64,000 nucleotides of DNA from contig NZ_LUVZ01000047.1 of the NCBI RefSeq assembly GCF_001593385.1, positions 1-64,000 of the forward strand. Reading direction: 5' to 3'. Each line of letters opens with the position of its first letter. Positions within the stretch are counted from its first letter, which is position 1. The notes below the pieces were generated by a model. The model was not told the origin of the DNA, did not search any database, and saw only the letters and a program-made list of their open reading frames with translations. Source of the DNA: Chryseobacterium cucumeris (lineage in GTDB: Bacteria > Bacteroidota > Bacteroidia > Flavobacteriales > Weeksellaceae). Shown piece by piece: positions 24,991-33,878 of the stretch. Made by a program: the position numbers and the translations under genes.

Positions 24991-25724
24991 AATAAACTAC
25001 ATTAATTTAGTTTAAAATGTTTCAACAACTTGATGTAATTGTCAGATTGAACAAATCGTATTTTCTCAACATAAAAAAACTTGTTTTAATCACAATATTC
25101 CATACTCATCAACAAAGAATTAGATACTTTTTTTAAGATAAAACATATTCGCATTGTTTATAACTGTTAAATTACAATTCTTTACCAGACAACCTGTTCA
25201 GTAATTTGTTTTAAAGAATCAAGACTATTGTTCAGTGTACAAATTTATTTGTGTTTTGTCATAAACGAAAAAGAAATTTTGATCATTGTTTCGATTGATA
25301 ATGAAAAAATAAAAGTCAAAAGAATTAATACGCAAATAGAATTTTGATATAATAGCAGAATCTAGATCTTTATGCAAGATCGTGATTGAAAAGTCAAAAT
25401 TTTGTTTACAATATCTACAAACTATTGTTTCAAAGGTCAAAGACTTGATGGAAGATGAAAATCCGTTTTTACGAACAAAAACACAAGAAAATTGATTCAT
25501 ATAAAAACTATAACCTGTCTTCTTATATGCCTGTTTACTATCTTAGATTTTTTTTGAAAAGTAGCCCATAGTAATCCACCGAAAAAATAATAAAAGCTAT
25601 TCTAAAAATTTCTTAAGCTATTAAAGGCTCAAAATATAGAATAACTCTTAATTTATTCACTTTCGGTCATAAGATTGTATTACGTAATCTTATGATTAAT
25701 TTTAATTAATTTGTTGAAAATTAA
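24991..25724. other. AT-rich gap without a convincing gene
   Basis: About 730 bases between the ccoG terminator and the pump operon. One minus-strand frame (25225-25500, 91 residues, starting MNQFSCVFVRKN) is open. It has no recognised family and no clear promoter, so it may be chance or a decayed gene. A short dyad (CATAAGATT/AATCTTATG) occurs at 25666-25694. I see no RNA gene or repeat array. Confidence 0.4.
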
Positions 25725-26090
25725 TCATAAGTGATAAAATATTTTATTATTATTTATTCCAAAAACATAATTTCCGAATTTCTCTATTCCTTTTCTAATT
25801 TTCTTGAACAATTCCGAGAATTCAATAATGTTTTCATCTACGCGAATTGAAGTAGTTATTCCTTTTATATTGTTATTTGGATTTGATATTGCAAAAACAT
25901 AAATTATTTCAGAATTATCGTCATAACATTTATATATTTTATCAACTTTGAACCCAGAAGCTGGAATTTCAGAACCTTCTGTTTTAATATTTTGTATTAA
26001 ATTTAAATATTCCGTTAGTTCATTTTGTAAAAGATACCCACTGTCTAGGAGTTCTGATATAGTTTCACTAAAAATTCTTATTTCCTCCAT
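25725..26090 (-). CDS. Hypothetical protein at the end of the pump operon
   Basis: 121 residues, soluble, starting MEEIRIFSETISELLDSG. Predicted helices at the N-terminus are followed by beta strands (IYKCYDDNSEIIYVFAI, IKGITTSIRVDENII). No family is recognised. It begins 13 bp after the lipoprotein gene on the same strand, so it is likely the last gene of the efflux operon, or a separate pair with that lipoprotein. Confidence 0.5.
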   Translation of the reverse strand: MEEIRIFSETISELLDSGYLLQNELTEYLNLIQNIKTEGSEIPASGFKVDKIYKCYDDNSEIIYVFAISNPNNNIKGITTSIRVDENIIEFSELFKKIRKGIEKFGNYVFGINNNKIFYHL

Positions 26091-26103
26091 ACTTGTTTTA
26101 TTC

Positions 26104-26511
26104 TTAGTCCCAGGTGCCTTGCATCGAAATACTTAAACTATCGTTTTCAATTTCCATATCAATAGGGAAAACAATTTTATAGTCATCCATATCAATATCA
26201 CACCTTCCAATATATCCTGAAATCCCGCCCCAAAGCTCCAGGTGGTAATTTTTCCCGTATAGGTTCATGCTTGGCGAAGGATACATTTTTAGAGTTGCCG
26301 GCAATGGTAATGTACTTGGATATTCTTCAGTTTGCGCAATCGACTCTGGTAAATCATCAGAAAAAGCTTTTATATACAGCTTTTGTTCGGGTAAATTCTT
26401 TGAATATTCAAGAAGCTTCACTGTTTTCAGATGAAAAGTATTGTCATCATTATTACAGGAAAAAAGACCATTTAATATCAAAAGAATAATTAATATATGT
26501 TTTAATTTCAT
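26104..26511 (-). CDS. Hypothetical lipoprotein
   Basis: 135 residues. A lipoprotein signal ends at LFSC, followed by NNDDN, a typical export-type start. The rest is probably all-beta (KLYIKAFSDDLPESIAQ, YHLELWGGISGYIGRCDI, LSISMQGTWD). No family is recognised. It lies 23 bp after the MFS transporter gene and 13 bp before another small gene, all on the minus strand. Confidence 0.6.
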   Translation of the reverse strand: MKLKHILIILLILNGLFSCNNDDNTFHLKTVKLLEYSKNLPEQKLYIKAFSDDLPESIAQTEEYPSTLPLPATLKMYPSPSMNLYGKNYHLELWGGISGYIGRCDIDMDDYKIVFPIDMEIENDSLSISMQGTWD

Positions 26512-26534
26512 AATATAAGTATTGATTAAAAAGT

Positions 26535-28124
26535 TTAAGCCGGTGAAAGTCTTCGGGATCTAAGATATACACGAGTCCTATTAACATACGGGAATATTGC
26601 AATAAGTACCATAATGATTAATAAGAAAATAGCCATCATCTCATAATAATCCATAGCAAAACGGATCTGTGTTTGCATAGTAAGATTTTTAATAAGTAAT
26701 TTCTCAGAAGCTTTAGAAGATATTCCCTCCAGCATACCTTTGGTACTAAGTTTTGTATTTTGCTTATGCAAAAAGTTTTTTACCATAGGATCTATTTTTG
26801 TTAAATGATCCTGAAAAGCATTATAATGCATACTTTTTCTGAAAAGCTCGAAATAATTTATAATAGCAATACTTACAGCATAACCAAAATACCTTATAGC
26901 TAATGCAGCAGCAGCAGCAGATGGACCTAACGAGACTGGTACAGAGGCAATAATATAAACAATTGTGGGTACCATAATAAAACCTACACCCATTCCCTGA
27001 AGAAATAATGGTAGAAAATAATTAAATTCATCAGCTTGTATATCAAAAAGATAATACATCCTTACGTGGAAAACAAACAATAAACAAAATCCTAATAACC
27101 AAATATTTCTGATTCTTTTTTTCTGCAGAATCATCGCAGCAGAAATAATAACTCCAGCTATTATCCCTAAAATATTAAAAACATTCATGTAAGAGAGGTA
27201 AAAAGGATCAAACTTCAATACTCCCGTGAAATAGCTATTGGTAATACCTGACGCAAACCGACAGATATACATAACAAAAAGCACAACTAAACCTACTTTA
27301 CAATTTCGATAAGAAAAAATACGTAAATTGATATAGGGTCGCTTCAATGATTTCTGACGAAATATAGAAATAATTAACAGAATTATTATAGCTAATACAC
27401 TACCGGAAATCCTGACATCATCAAGCCAATAGTACTCTTGTCCAAATATGGTAATATAACCTATAAGTGACAGAATAGCACTGTACATTACAAAGCTTTG
27501 CCAATCCAATTTGTATAAAGGAAATTTAACGTGTAACCGAAAAGAATTCATTCCTGTTATTATAAACAGTAAACCCGGAAAGAAGGAGAATATTGCAGAC
27601 TTAAAAACGATGTTAAAGTTGTAAGAATCTATTAATTCCGCGGTAACCAAATTGTTGAAAGGCAAAGCACAGAGCAAAGTTCCAAAAAATACTGAAAAAC
27701 CAATTTCTCTCGCACGTTCACTTTTCAACCTTGTAAACATTAAAGATAAAGAGATATTCACATTGGATGCAAACAACATTCCTTGTATAAACCTTACGGG
27801 AAATAATATATAAACATCTTTTGTAATGTAACATACCAAACAAGCAAGCATTTGCAGAGTAGTAAAAATTATAAAATATTCTTTCGCAGCTAGAAAAGTA
27901 AAGAACCTTCTTTCCAGAGAATAAAATCCTACGTATCCGGCGTAAAAAAGAGCTACTGCAAACTGCATATCTGCGGGTTCACTTCCATAATAGCCTGCTG
28001 CTGCATTGATGTTAGCTAGAGGAAGAAAGAAAATCACAATTCCAGGTAGGGTCATACTGAAAAGTACTATTTTCACCATCCAGTCAGGAATCCAAGATTT
28101 AAATATTGGGATTGCTGTCTTCAT
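26535..28124 (-). CDS. EmrB-type MFS multidrug transporter (DHA2)
   Basis: 529 residues with about 14 hydrophobic segments, the number expected of DHA2-family proton-driven exporters. Loop motif A is weakly kept (YAGYVGFYSLERRFF). The C-terminus ends NRTRVYLRSRRLSPA, which is closely mirrored in the remnant at 6585. It is translated from the base after the adaptor gene's stop (28124/28125), in an adaptor-transporter pair typical of EmrAB, with a TolC-like gene upstream. It probably exports a drug or metabolite across both membranes; the substrate is unknown. Confidence 0.88.
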   Translation of the reverse strand: MKTAIPIFKSWIPDWMVKIVLFSMTLPGIVIFFLPLANINAAAGYYGSEPADMQFAVALFYAGYVGFYSLERRFFTFLAAKEYFIIFTTLQMLACLVCYITKDVYILFPVRFIQGMLFASNVNISLSLMFTRLKSERAREIGFSVFFGTLLCALPFNNLVTAELIDSYNFNIVFKSAIFSFFPGLLFIITGMNSFRLHVKFPLYKLDWQSFVMYSAILSLIGYITIFGQEYYWLDDVRISGSVLAIIILLIISIFRQKSLKRPYINLRIFSYRNCKVGLVVLFVMYICRFASGITNSYFTGVLKFDPFYLSYMNVFNILGIIAGVIISAAMILQKKRIRNIWLLGFCLLFVFHVRMYYLFDIQADEFNYFLPLFLQGMGVGFIMVPTIVYIIASVPVSLGPSAAAAALAIRYFGYAVSIAIINYFELFRKSMHYNAFQDHLTKIDPMVKNFLHKQNTKLSTKGMLEGISSKASEKLLIKNLTMQTQIRFAMDYYEMMAIFLLIIMVLIAIFPYVNRTRVYLRSRRLSPA

Positions 28125-29183
28125 TTAACTATGCTTTTTAGACGCGAATACGTTAACATTCATACCTACCTTTAAAACATCTATTTCTTTCCTCGAACCA
28201 TCTACTCGTATTCTTATGGGTATACGTTGAACAATTTTAACATAATTACCTGTAGAGTTATCAGGTGGGAGTAACGAGAAACTAGAACCCGTAGCAGGTG
28301 AAAGAGAAATAATAGTTCCTTTAAACTCTTTATTAGGATATGCATCTGCGATAATTTTTACTTCATCACCTATTCTCATATCTTTAATTTGAGTTTCTTT
28401 ATAGTTTGCAACGACCCATTTATCTGTATCGTCATTTACAATAAAAGCAAGAGTTTCTCCTGCATCAATCATTTGACCCACTTCAACTGTACGTCTTCCC
28501 ATTCTGCCATTATAAGGAGCTGTAATATACGTATAAGTAACATCTAATTTATGTCTATTTAGCAATGATTTCAACCTTTGAATTTCAGCTTTTACAACAT
28601 TTCTTTCTGCGCGAATATCTTCTATTTTTGAAACTGATGCAGCGTAGTTTTCTTGAGATGATCTATATTCACTTTTATCTACATCAAGTTGTGCCTGAAC
28701 TTTTTCGACTTGTTGTTTAGTAGCAGATTCTTCATTATATAGTTTCAGATATCTATCATAATCCAATCCTTGTTTCCATACCTTCGCTTTATTTGCAGCA
28801 ATCTGTGCTTGAGAAGAAGAAGCTTCATTTTCCAATGTATTAATTGTACTTCCTAAAACGACAAGCTGAGCCTCAGCTTTTGCAAGAGATGCTTGCGTTT
28901 GTTCTTGTTGAAGAACATATTCTCTATTATCAATCACCAAAATTGTGTCTCCCTTTTTTACGTTTTGATTTTCTTCAAACTTAACATCAACTATAAAGCC
29001 TCCAGCCCTAGAAATAACAGGATTAACATACTCTTGTATTTGTGCATCATTTGTTTGCTCATATTTATAATAATCCATTAAGGATCCTCCCCCCCAAACT
29101 ATAAGCCCCAAAAGAATTAAACTTGCAATCCACCCTGTAATTTTAGTAACAAATCTATCAGTTACCGTATATTTTTTTTTCAT
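28125..29183 (-). CDS. EmrA/HlyD-type membrane fusion protein
   Basis: 352 residues with one N-terminal membrane helix (WIASLILLGLIVWGG). The biotinyl-lipoyl half-motifs VNPVISRAGGFIVDVKFEEN and TYITAPYNGRMGRRTVEVGQ flank a long coiled-coil hairpin (about 85-205). The C-terminal beta barrel includes VVANYKETQIKDMRIGDEV. It bridges the inner-membrane MFS pump and the outer-membrane channel. It lies 3 bp after the TolC-like gene and abuts the transporter gene. Confidence 0.92.
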   Translation of the reverse strand: MKKKYTVTDRFVTKITGWIASLILLGLIVWGGGSLMDYYKYEQTNDAQIQEYVNPVISRAGGFIVDVKFEENQNVKKGDTILVIDNREYVLQQEQTQASLAKAEAQLVVLGSTINTLENEASSSQAQIAANKAKVWKQGLDYDRYLKLYNEESATKQQVEKVQAQLDVDKSEYRSSQENYAASVSKIEDIRAERNVVKAEIQRLKSLLNRHKLDVTYTYITAPYNGRMGRRTVEVGQMIDAGETLAFIVNDDTDKWVVANYKETQIKDMRIGDEVKIIADAYPNKEFKGTIISLSPATGSSFSLLPPDNSTGNYVKIVQRIPIRIRVDGSRKEIDVLKVGMNVNVFASKKHS

Positions 29184-29186
29184 GAT

Positions 29187-30527
29187 TTATAAAATACCTA
29201 TAATGTTTTGTAGTAAGTAATATTTGTTCTGTGCCATTATTTTTGCTGCTTCAAGCTCGAACTTTGTCTGTAGAAGCTGTACATCTGCATCTAACAAATC
29301 TGTAATTAAAGAAGTCTGATTAAAGTAAGTATTTTTAATAATTCTTGCATTTTCTTTCGCATGAGCCTGATTAGCCTCAGCAACTTTTATCTGTTCTAAA
29401 GCCTCCTGATACCTCAGGTAAGCTTCTTTTACTTGTTGTCTTACCTTATCTTCGGTATTTTTATAACTTTCTTCTTCTTTTTCAAACTCTATTTTGGCAG
29501 CTCTTACCTTATGGGTATTATGATAAAAAGATGATAAATTGAAAGATGCTCTTAACCCTATTACCCCCAAAGAATACCAATATGGATTGTAAGGAAATAA
29601 GAAAATTTGTGGATTTGCATAATAAAATTCTCCATACATTCCAATTTTGGGTCTTACATTAGCTTTAATTTGATCTATTTTTATTTTACTGAGCTCTGTT
29701 TTGTGTTCTGAAATGTGATAATCAAATGAATGTTCTAAGGCCGTTTTTAAATATTCTTCGTAGGAGGTGGTATTGTTCCAAATGTAAGCCGGTTCGTCTG
29801 GAACTACAATTTGTTCGTCAGGAGCTCCCATAATAATATTCAGTTTTTGAGTAGCAATAAGAATATCATTTTCTATCGTAATTAATGCCATTTCACGTCT
29901 GGAGAGCTCAAGCTCTATTCTCAAAACGTCACTCTTTAGTACAACACCGTTTTTTAATAAGCTACGTATTTCTTTCAGCTGTTTTTTTTGGTCTTCAATA
30001 TCCTCTTTTATAAGTTTTCTGAAAATTAATATTTTTTGTAAGTCTAAATACAAAGCAGCCGTCTTGTAGTGAATATCAGAAACAGTTTGCTCTCTGTTAA
30101 TTTCAGAAATCTCGTGAAGTATTTTTTCTTCTTTAATTTGTAGATTAAGTTTATTTCCATTATAGAGATTAAGATAAAAATCAGCACCTGCTCTGTAGAG
30201 TGTATGTATTACTTCATGTTGACTTGGTTTTGAAAATAAGCCATTTTCATAAATCGGTATATTGCTTGCTTTTTCTGCACTTCCTTTTATCTGCACTTCG
30301 GGAAGCCGCTCCGCTCTAAGATCTTTTACTTCTTCAGCAGAAATACCCACTTCCAAATGTTTTATTTTAATATCGCGACTGTGTTCCTCTGCTTTGTTCC
30401 AAGCGTCTTTTAGTGAGAGTTTTAATGTGTCTGCATTCCAAACAGAACTCTGGGCCCAAGTCGAAAAAGTTATTCCAAACATTAGAAATCCAGTGAGATA
30501 ATTTTTCATTGAAAATTTTAGAATCAT
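29187..30527 (-). CDS. TolC-like outer-membrane efflux protein
   Basis: 446 residues. A signal peptide is best explained by starting at M7 (30509, MKNYLTGFLMFGITFSTWAQ). Two repeats of the outer-membrane-factor fold are visible: LSLKDAWNKAEEHSRDIKI near the start and long alpha-helical segments such as KVRQQVKEAYLRYQEALEQI near the end. It forms the exit duct of the efflux system. It is the first gene of the minus-strand operon and is divergent from an AraC-type regulator. Confidence 0.88.
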   Translation of the reverse strand: MILKFSMKNYLTGFLMFGITFSTWAQSSVWNADTLKLSLKDAWNKAEEHSRDIKIKHLEVGISAEEVKDLRAERLPEVQIKGSAEKASNIPIYENGLFSKPSQHEVIHTLYRAGADFYLNLYNGNKLNLQIKEEKILHEISEINREQTVSDIHYKTAALYLDLQKILIFRKLIKEDIEDQKKQLKEIRSLLKNGVVLKSDVLRIELELSRREMALITIENDILIATQKLNIIMGAPDEQIVVPDEPAYIWNNTTSYEEYLKTALEHSFDYHISEHKTELSKIKIDQIKANVRPKIGMYGEFYYANPQIFLFPYNPYWYSLGVIGLRASFNLSSFYHNTHKVRAAKIEFEKEEESYKNTEDKVRQQVKEAYLRYQEALEQIKVAEANQAHAKENARIIKNTYFNQTSLITDLLDADVQLLQTKFELEAAKIMAQNKYYLLQNIIGIL

Positions 30528-30607
30528 TGTATTGCAAATCTACATCCTTTACATAAAAAAAATTTATCGACAATAGTCATTCTTTTCATGATTCCGGCCA
30601 AATTCAT

Positions 30608-30615
30608 TATCTTTG
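30608..30615 (+). promoter_or_regulatory. -7 box of the araC-type gene
   Basis: TATCTTTG fits the TAnnTTTG consensus and lies 23 bases before the ATG at 30639. Because it lies downstream of the earlier in-frame ATG at 30588, it supports 30639 as the true start. Confidence 0.5.
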
Positions 30616-30638
30616 TTTTCAATAAATACAACATTAGT

Positions 30639-31430
30639 ATGGGATTAATTAATTCACTACCAGATATTGATAAGAACGATAAAAGTGTATTTGTAATGCA
30701 TGAAAAATCTGAAAAATTGATCCCGGTTCATAGACATACCAAAGGACAACTTAGTTATGTTGAAGGAGGTATCGCTTATATTACTATAAATAATCGGACA
30801 TATGTTGTTCCCGCAAGACATTTCTTCTGGATTCCGCAGGGTTTGGAACATATTTTACAAATTGGTCATTCTGCAACAGTATTACGATCATTATATTTCT
30901 TTGCTCATGACGATTTGTCTGATCCTTTTTTCAGTCGTCTTGGTATTTATCCTGCCACAGAACTTTTAATACAAATGATCAAGTATACTGAAATATGGGA
31001 TGAGAGACATGTAATATCTACTGATGAAAATTTTGAATTTTTAGTAGCATTAAAAAAAATTCTACCCAAAACCCATCAACAACCCTTGCCCATTATTCTT
31101 CCTGCCACCAAAAACAAGATGACTAGGAATATTGTTTCTTATCTTGAATGTACAATAGAAGAAAAACACAGTCTTGCTAGTATAAGTAAAAAATTTGGAT
31201 TGAGTGAACGCTCTCTATCGCGTCTTTTTAAAACAGATTTGGATATTTCTTTTCTCCAATACTTAAAAACTTTAAGAATTATTAAGGCCATTGAACTTCT
31301 TCTTAATACAAATAAGTCCATTAATGAAATTGCATATAACGTGGGTTATAATTCTGTAAGCTCATTTAGTGATACTTTCCGCGAATTTACCAGATCGAGA
31401 CCTTCAGATTTAAGGAAATTAAATAATTGA
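30639..31430 (+). CDS. AraC-family regulator of the efflux operon
   Basis: 263 residues from the ATG at 30639. A cupin-type sensor (LIPVHRHTKGQLSYVEGG, ARHFFWIPQGLEHIL) precedes the AraC double helix-turn-helix (LASISKKFGLSERSLSRLF and INEIAYNVGYNSVSSFSDTF). It is divergent from the tolC-like gene, which suggests it controls the EmrAB-TolC operon in response to a substrate. Regulators of this cupin/AraC type commonly sit next to efflux genes. Confidence 0.85.
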   Translation: MGLINSLPDIDKNDKSVFVMHEKSEKLIPVHRHTKGQLSYVEGGIAYITINNRTYVVPARHFFWIPQGLEHILQIGHSATVLRSLYFFAHDDLSDPFFSRLGIYPATELLIQMIKYTEIWDERHVISTDENFEFLVALKKILPKTHQQPLPIILPATKNKMTRNIVSYLECTIEEKHSLASISKKFGLSERSLSRLFKTDLDISFLQYLKTLRIIKAIELLLNTNKSINEIAYNVGYNSVSSFSDTFREFTRSRPSDLRKLNN

Positions 31431-31580
31431 AATACTATACCTGAAAAATATTCAAAAATAAAAATATTTCAACGGACAGTACCCTGCAAATAATTAAATT
31501 TTAATAAGACATTTTTAGCATACTCAATATATTAACTAATTCTTCTTTTTTTGGGAGTATTTTCCAGGTAATATTTCAGA

Positions 31581-31637
31581 AATTCTTTCCAAATCTTCCA
31601 CCAAATGTTTCGATATTTCTTCGGTTATGGGTACAAA
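31581..31637 (+). repeat. 57-bp direct repeat, right copy
   Basis: Matches 6192-6248 in 54 of 57 positions and in the same orientation. It is followed at once by a hairpin with a T-tail, as in the left copy. Bases on either side of the copies are unrelated. The distance between copies is about 25.4 kb. Confidence 0.6.
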
Positions 31638-31678
31638 AAACCTCTGAAATCATTTGATTTTCAGAGGTTTTTATTTAT
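31638..31678 (+). terminator. Terminator-like hairpin after the right repeat
   Basis: AAACCTCTGAAA (31638-31649) pairs with TTTCAGAGGTTT (31659-31670), followed by TTATTTATAT. It lies 26 bases after the end of the convergent surface-protein gene and can act in either direction. Confidence 0.65.
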
Positions 31679-31703
31679 ATATTATACTCAATAAAATACT
31701 GCA

Positions 31704-33011
31704 CTAAGTACCATAATATACAATAGTCATTGATCCCTGAGTTATTCTAAAAGTTCTGGTATAAAGTCCTGTAACCTTAACAACATCTCCAACATTAAAA
31801 AACTGTGTTCCCGCCAGATTATGCCCTACATCTGTTGTTCCATCCCCATGCCCCGAAAGACTATATGTAAACGCAGTACCGTTTTTAAAGAGCTCTGTTT
31901 TAGCAGATCCTCCTGTTGGGGAGTTCATGGAGATGTCATATTTTACAAAAACTGAAAAATTATAATATCCTGCTTTATTTATGGTAAAATTGCCACTACT
32001 ATAGGTTACATTGGCGGTATTATTTTTATTAATCGTAAAAGCTACTAAATAAGGAGTATTTGCTGTCTGATTAGCAGATGTATTAGCAAAACCTACTGTA
32101 GCAATAGTAGGGATATTCAGGTTGCTTCCATCTACCAGATAGCCGTTAGCATCAGTCCCTAGTACCCCGATATCTTTGTATTTCTCAAGACGAACCGTTC
32201 CGTCATCTGCCACCTGTAATAATTCTTTATTCGTATTATCATTAATCTCCAGGGCTTTGGTTGCACTAGTAGTCCCTTTACTAAGAACATCAAGCGTTGC
32301 GCTTGGAGTAGGCGTCCCAACCCCTACACTCCCGGTGGAAGTGGCAGTCATTCTTACCGTATTGTTGGTAATCAGGCTCAGATCATTTGCTGTAGTGGTT
32401 CCCAAATAACCTGACCCACTTCCAATGTACGTTTTCAGGTTGATTGTACCATTGGTGTGATTCAATCCGAAAGAGCCATCAGGTGTACTGATCGTCAATT
32501 TGGTATCCGGTGAAGATGTACCCACACCAACGCGGTTGTTAGCGGCATCTACTGAAAAGGTTGTGTTATCTACTGAAAAAGCATTGGTAGCTGTTCCGGT
32601 AAATGCTAATGTATTACCTGCCTGCGAAACGGTACGGTTACCGGTAAGGGTACCATCCGCATTGTAAATATTAGCAGCTATTGAATTGGTTGGATTATGA
32701 AGTTTTACCCACGCTGTTCCATTATAATAATAGTAACCAACAGTATCAATATTGATAGCATTTCCCGTTTGTGATCCGGTAGCAATACTGTTTACGTACA
32801 CTAAGGTTGAAACAGGAACTCCAGTCATACTCTGGGCTCTCTGCCGATCTAAACGGGTAATTAAAACACCATCCACATTGGTAGAAACACCTGTAGCATT
32901 CTTGGCAGTAATATCAAATGTAGCAGCAGGAGTGGTCGTGTTAACACCTACTTGCGAATACATTTTACAAAAAGTAAATAATAAAGCCAAGGGTAGTAAT
33001 TTTTTTCTCAT
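31704..33011 (-). CDS. Secreted surface protein with C1q-like C-terminal domain
   Basis: 435 residues. The signal peptide ends CKMYSQ, followed by VGVNTTTPAATFDI, the usual start of flavobacterial fibre or adhesin-like surface proteins. Repeats of the form RVGVGTSSPDTKLTI and VGVGTPTPSATLDVL occur in the middle, with DGTLTGNRTVSQAGNTL. The last ~140 residues form a probable beta-sandwich resembling a C1q/TNF-like domain (TPYLVAFTINKNNTANV, AGYYNFSVFVKYD). It is paralogous to the protein at 33879. The function on the surface is unknown. Confidence 0.75.
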   Translation of the reverse strand: MRKKLLPLALLFTFCKMYSQVGVNTTTPAATFDITAKNATGVSTNVDGVLITRLDRQRAQSMTGVPVSTLVYVNSIATGSQTGNAINIDTVGYYYYNGTAWVKLHNPTNSIAANIYNADGTLTGNRTVSQAGNTLAFTGTATNAFSVDNTTFSVDAANNRVGVGTSSPDTKLTISTPDGSFGLNHTNGTINLKTYIGSGSGYLGTTTANDLSLITNNTVRMTATSTGSVGVGTPTPSATLDVLSKGTTSATKALEINDNTNKELLQVADDGTVRLEKYKDIGVLGTDANGYLVDGSNLNIPTIATVGFANTSANQTANTPYLVAFTINKNNTANVTYSSGNFTINKAGYYNFSVFVKYDISMNSPTGGSAKTELFKNGTAFTYSLSGHGDGTTDVGHNLAGTQFFNVGDVVKVTGLYTRTFRITQGSMTIVYYGT

Positions 33012-33221
33012 AAAATTGGTTTTAAATGATTCGTAACCAAAATTAAGTACAAACCAACATTCAGATTAAAATTACCAATACATCACAAATACATCAAGAG
33101 CATATCGAACATACATCACTACACATAAACACCTGTAAATCAAAAGACAAAAACCTTCACATTTAAATATTTCAACAATTAATGATTTACTAACAATTAA
33201 CCATATCCTAGTAAAAATTTA
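33012..33221. other. Leader region of the surface-protein gene
   Basis: About 210 AT-rich bases upstream of the start at 33011. I see no gene. It presumably holds the promoter. Confidence 0.4.
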
Positions 33222-33445
33222 TGTTACATTTACTCCAAAAAGCTTTCTTACTAAAGCTGTAATTCCCATCGCACAATTCCCCAGAAACAAATCCTCAATA
33301 CCGCTATTGTAATACCGGAACCACCGACTCTGCCAGAAACTATCCCTAAAAACATTAAAAATATAATTGAAAATCCATACTATAAATACACCATTTTTTA
33401 AGAGAAGCCCAAAGAGAAACAGTAAACAGCAATAAGACTTTTATA
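33222..33445 (-). pseudogene. Decayed duplicate of the 3' end of the VIT1/CCC1 gene
   Basis: From GTTACATTTACTCCAAAAA onward, this stretch aligns along its length with the 3' end of the gene at 35403 (TTACATTGACTCCAAAAATA), including CCCCAGAAACAAATCCTCAA and CATTAAAAATATAATTGAAA, with small deletions and stops. It covers about the last 70 codons. The rest of the gene is absent. This points to a duplication that included the neighbouring surface-protein gene. Confidence 0.8.
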
Positions 33446-33471
33446 AAAACAAGTTATTAACATAAAGCTGG

Positions 33472-33693
33472 TTAAAATTTAAATTCTTCAATTTCTAATT
33501 CATAATAAGTATATCCTGCTATATCAGGCTGTAATTTTGATTTTCTAACCTTGCCGCTCACCATTACTTCTGTATTTTCACGGGAAGCTTGAAGGTGGGT
33601 TACAAATATAATATACTGATACTTCATTAACAGTTCCCGGAGTGTGAATATTAACGAAGGATGTTCGGGAACTGAAAGCTCATATTCCAACAC
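33472..33693 (-). CDS. Small hypothetical protein, possibly a remnant
   Basis: 73 residues, starting with GTG at 33693 (no in-frame ATG precedes the stop). The sequence LEYELSVPEHPSLIFTLREL and HLQASRENTEVMVSGKVRKS is plausible as protein. The frame continues a few residues upstream of the start before a stop. I recognise no family. Given the decayed duplicate next to it, this may also be a fragment. Confidence 0.25.
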   Translation of the reverse strand: MLEYELSVPEHPSLIFTLRELLMKYQYIIFVTHLQASRENTEVMVSGKVRKSKLQPDIAGYTYYELEIEEFKF

Positions 33694-33787
33694 AAATACA
33701 CGCCATCCTTACAAAAAAAACTACTTCAGCTGGCATTTTTTCATACAATGCAGTATTTATACGTAATCATAAGACCTAAAATAAAAA

Positions 33788-33795
33788 TAAATTTG
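33788..33795 (+). promoter_or_regulatory. -7 box of the second surface-protein gene
   Basis: TAAATTTG matches TAnnTTTG. The predicted leader is about 77 bases long before the ATG at 33879. Confidence 0.45.
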
Positions 33796-33878
33796 TGGCT
33801 TAGTTCATCATTTTTTATTAAAATCATTTATTTTAAAATACAAACACCAACAAAATAAAAACTAAAATAAACTTAAAT

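Noticed and set aside
25225-25500. Minus-strand frame of 91 codons in the gap after ccoG
   Set aside because: No family, no clear promoter and a low-complexity, Phe/Ile/Asn-rich composition; mentioned only in the gap entry.
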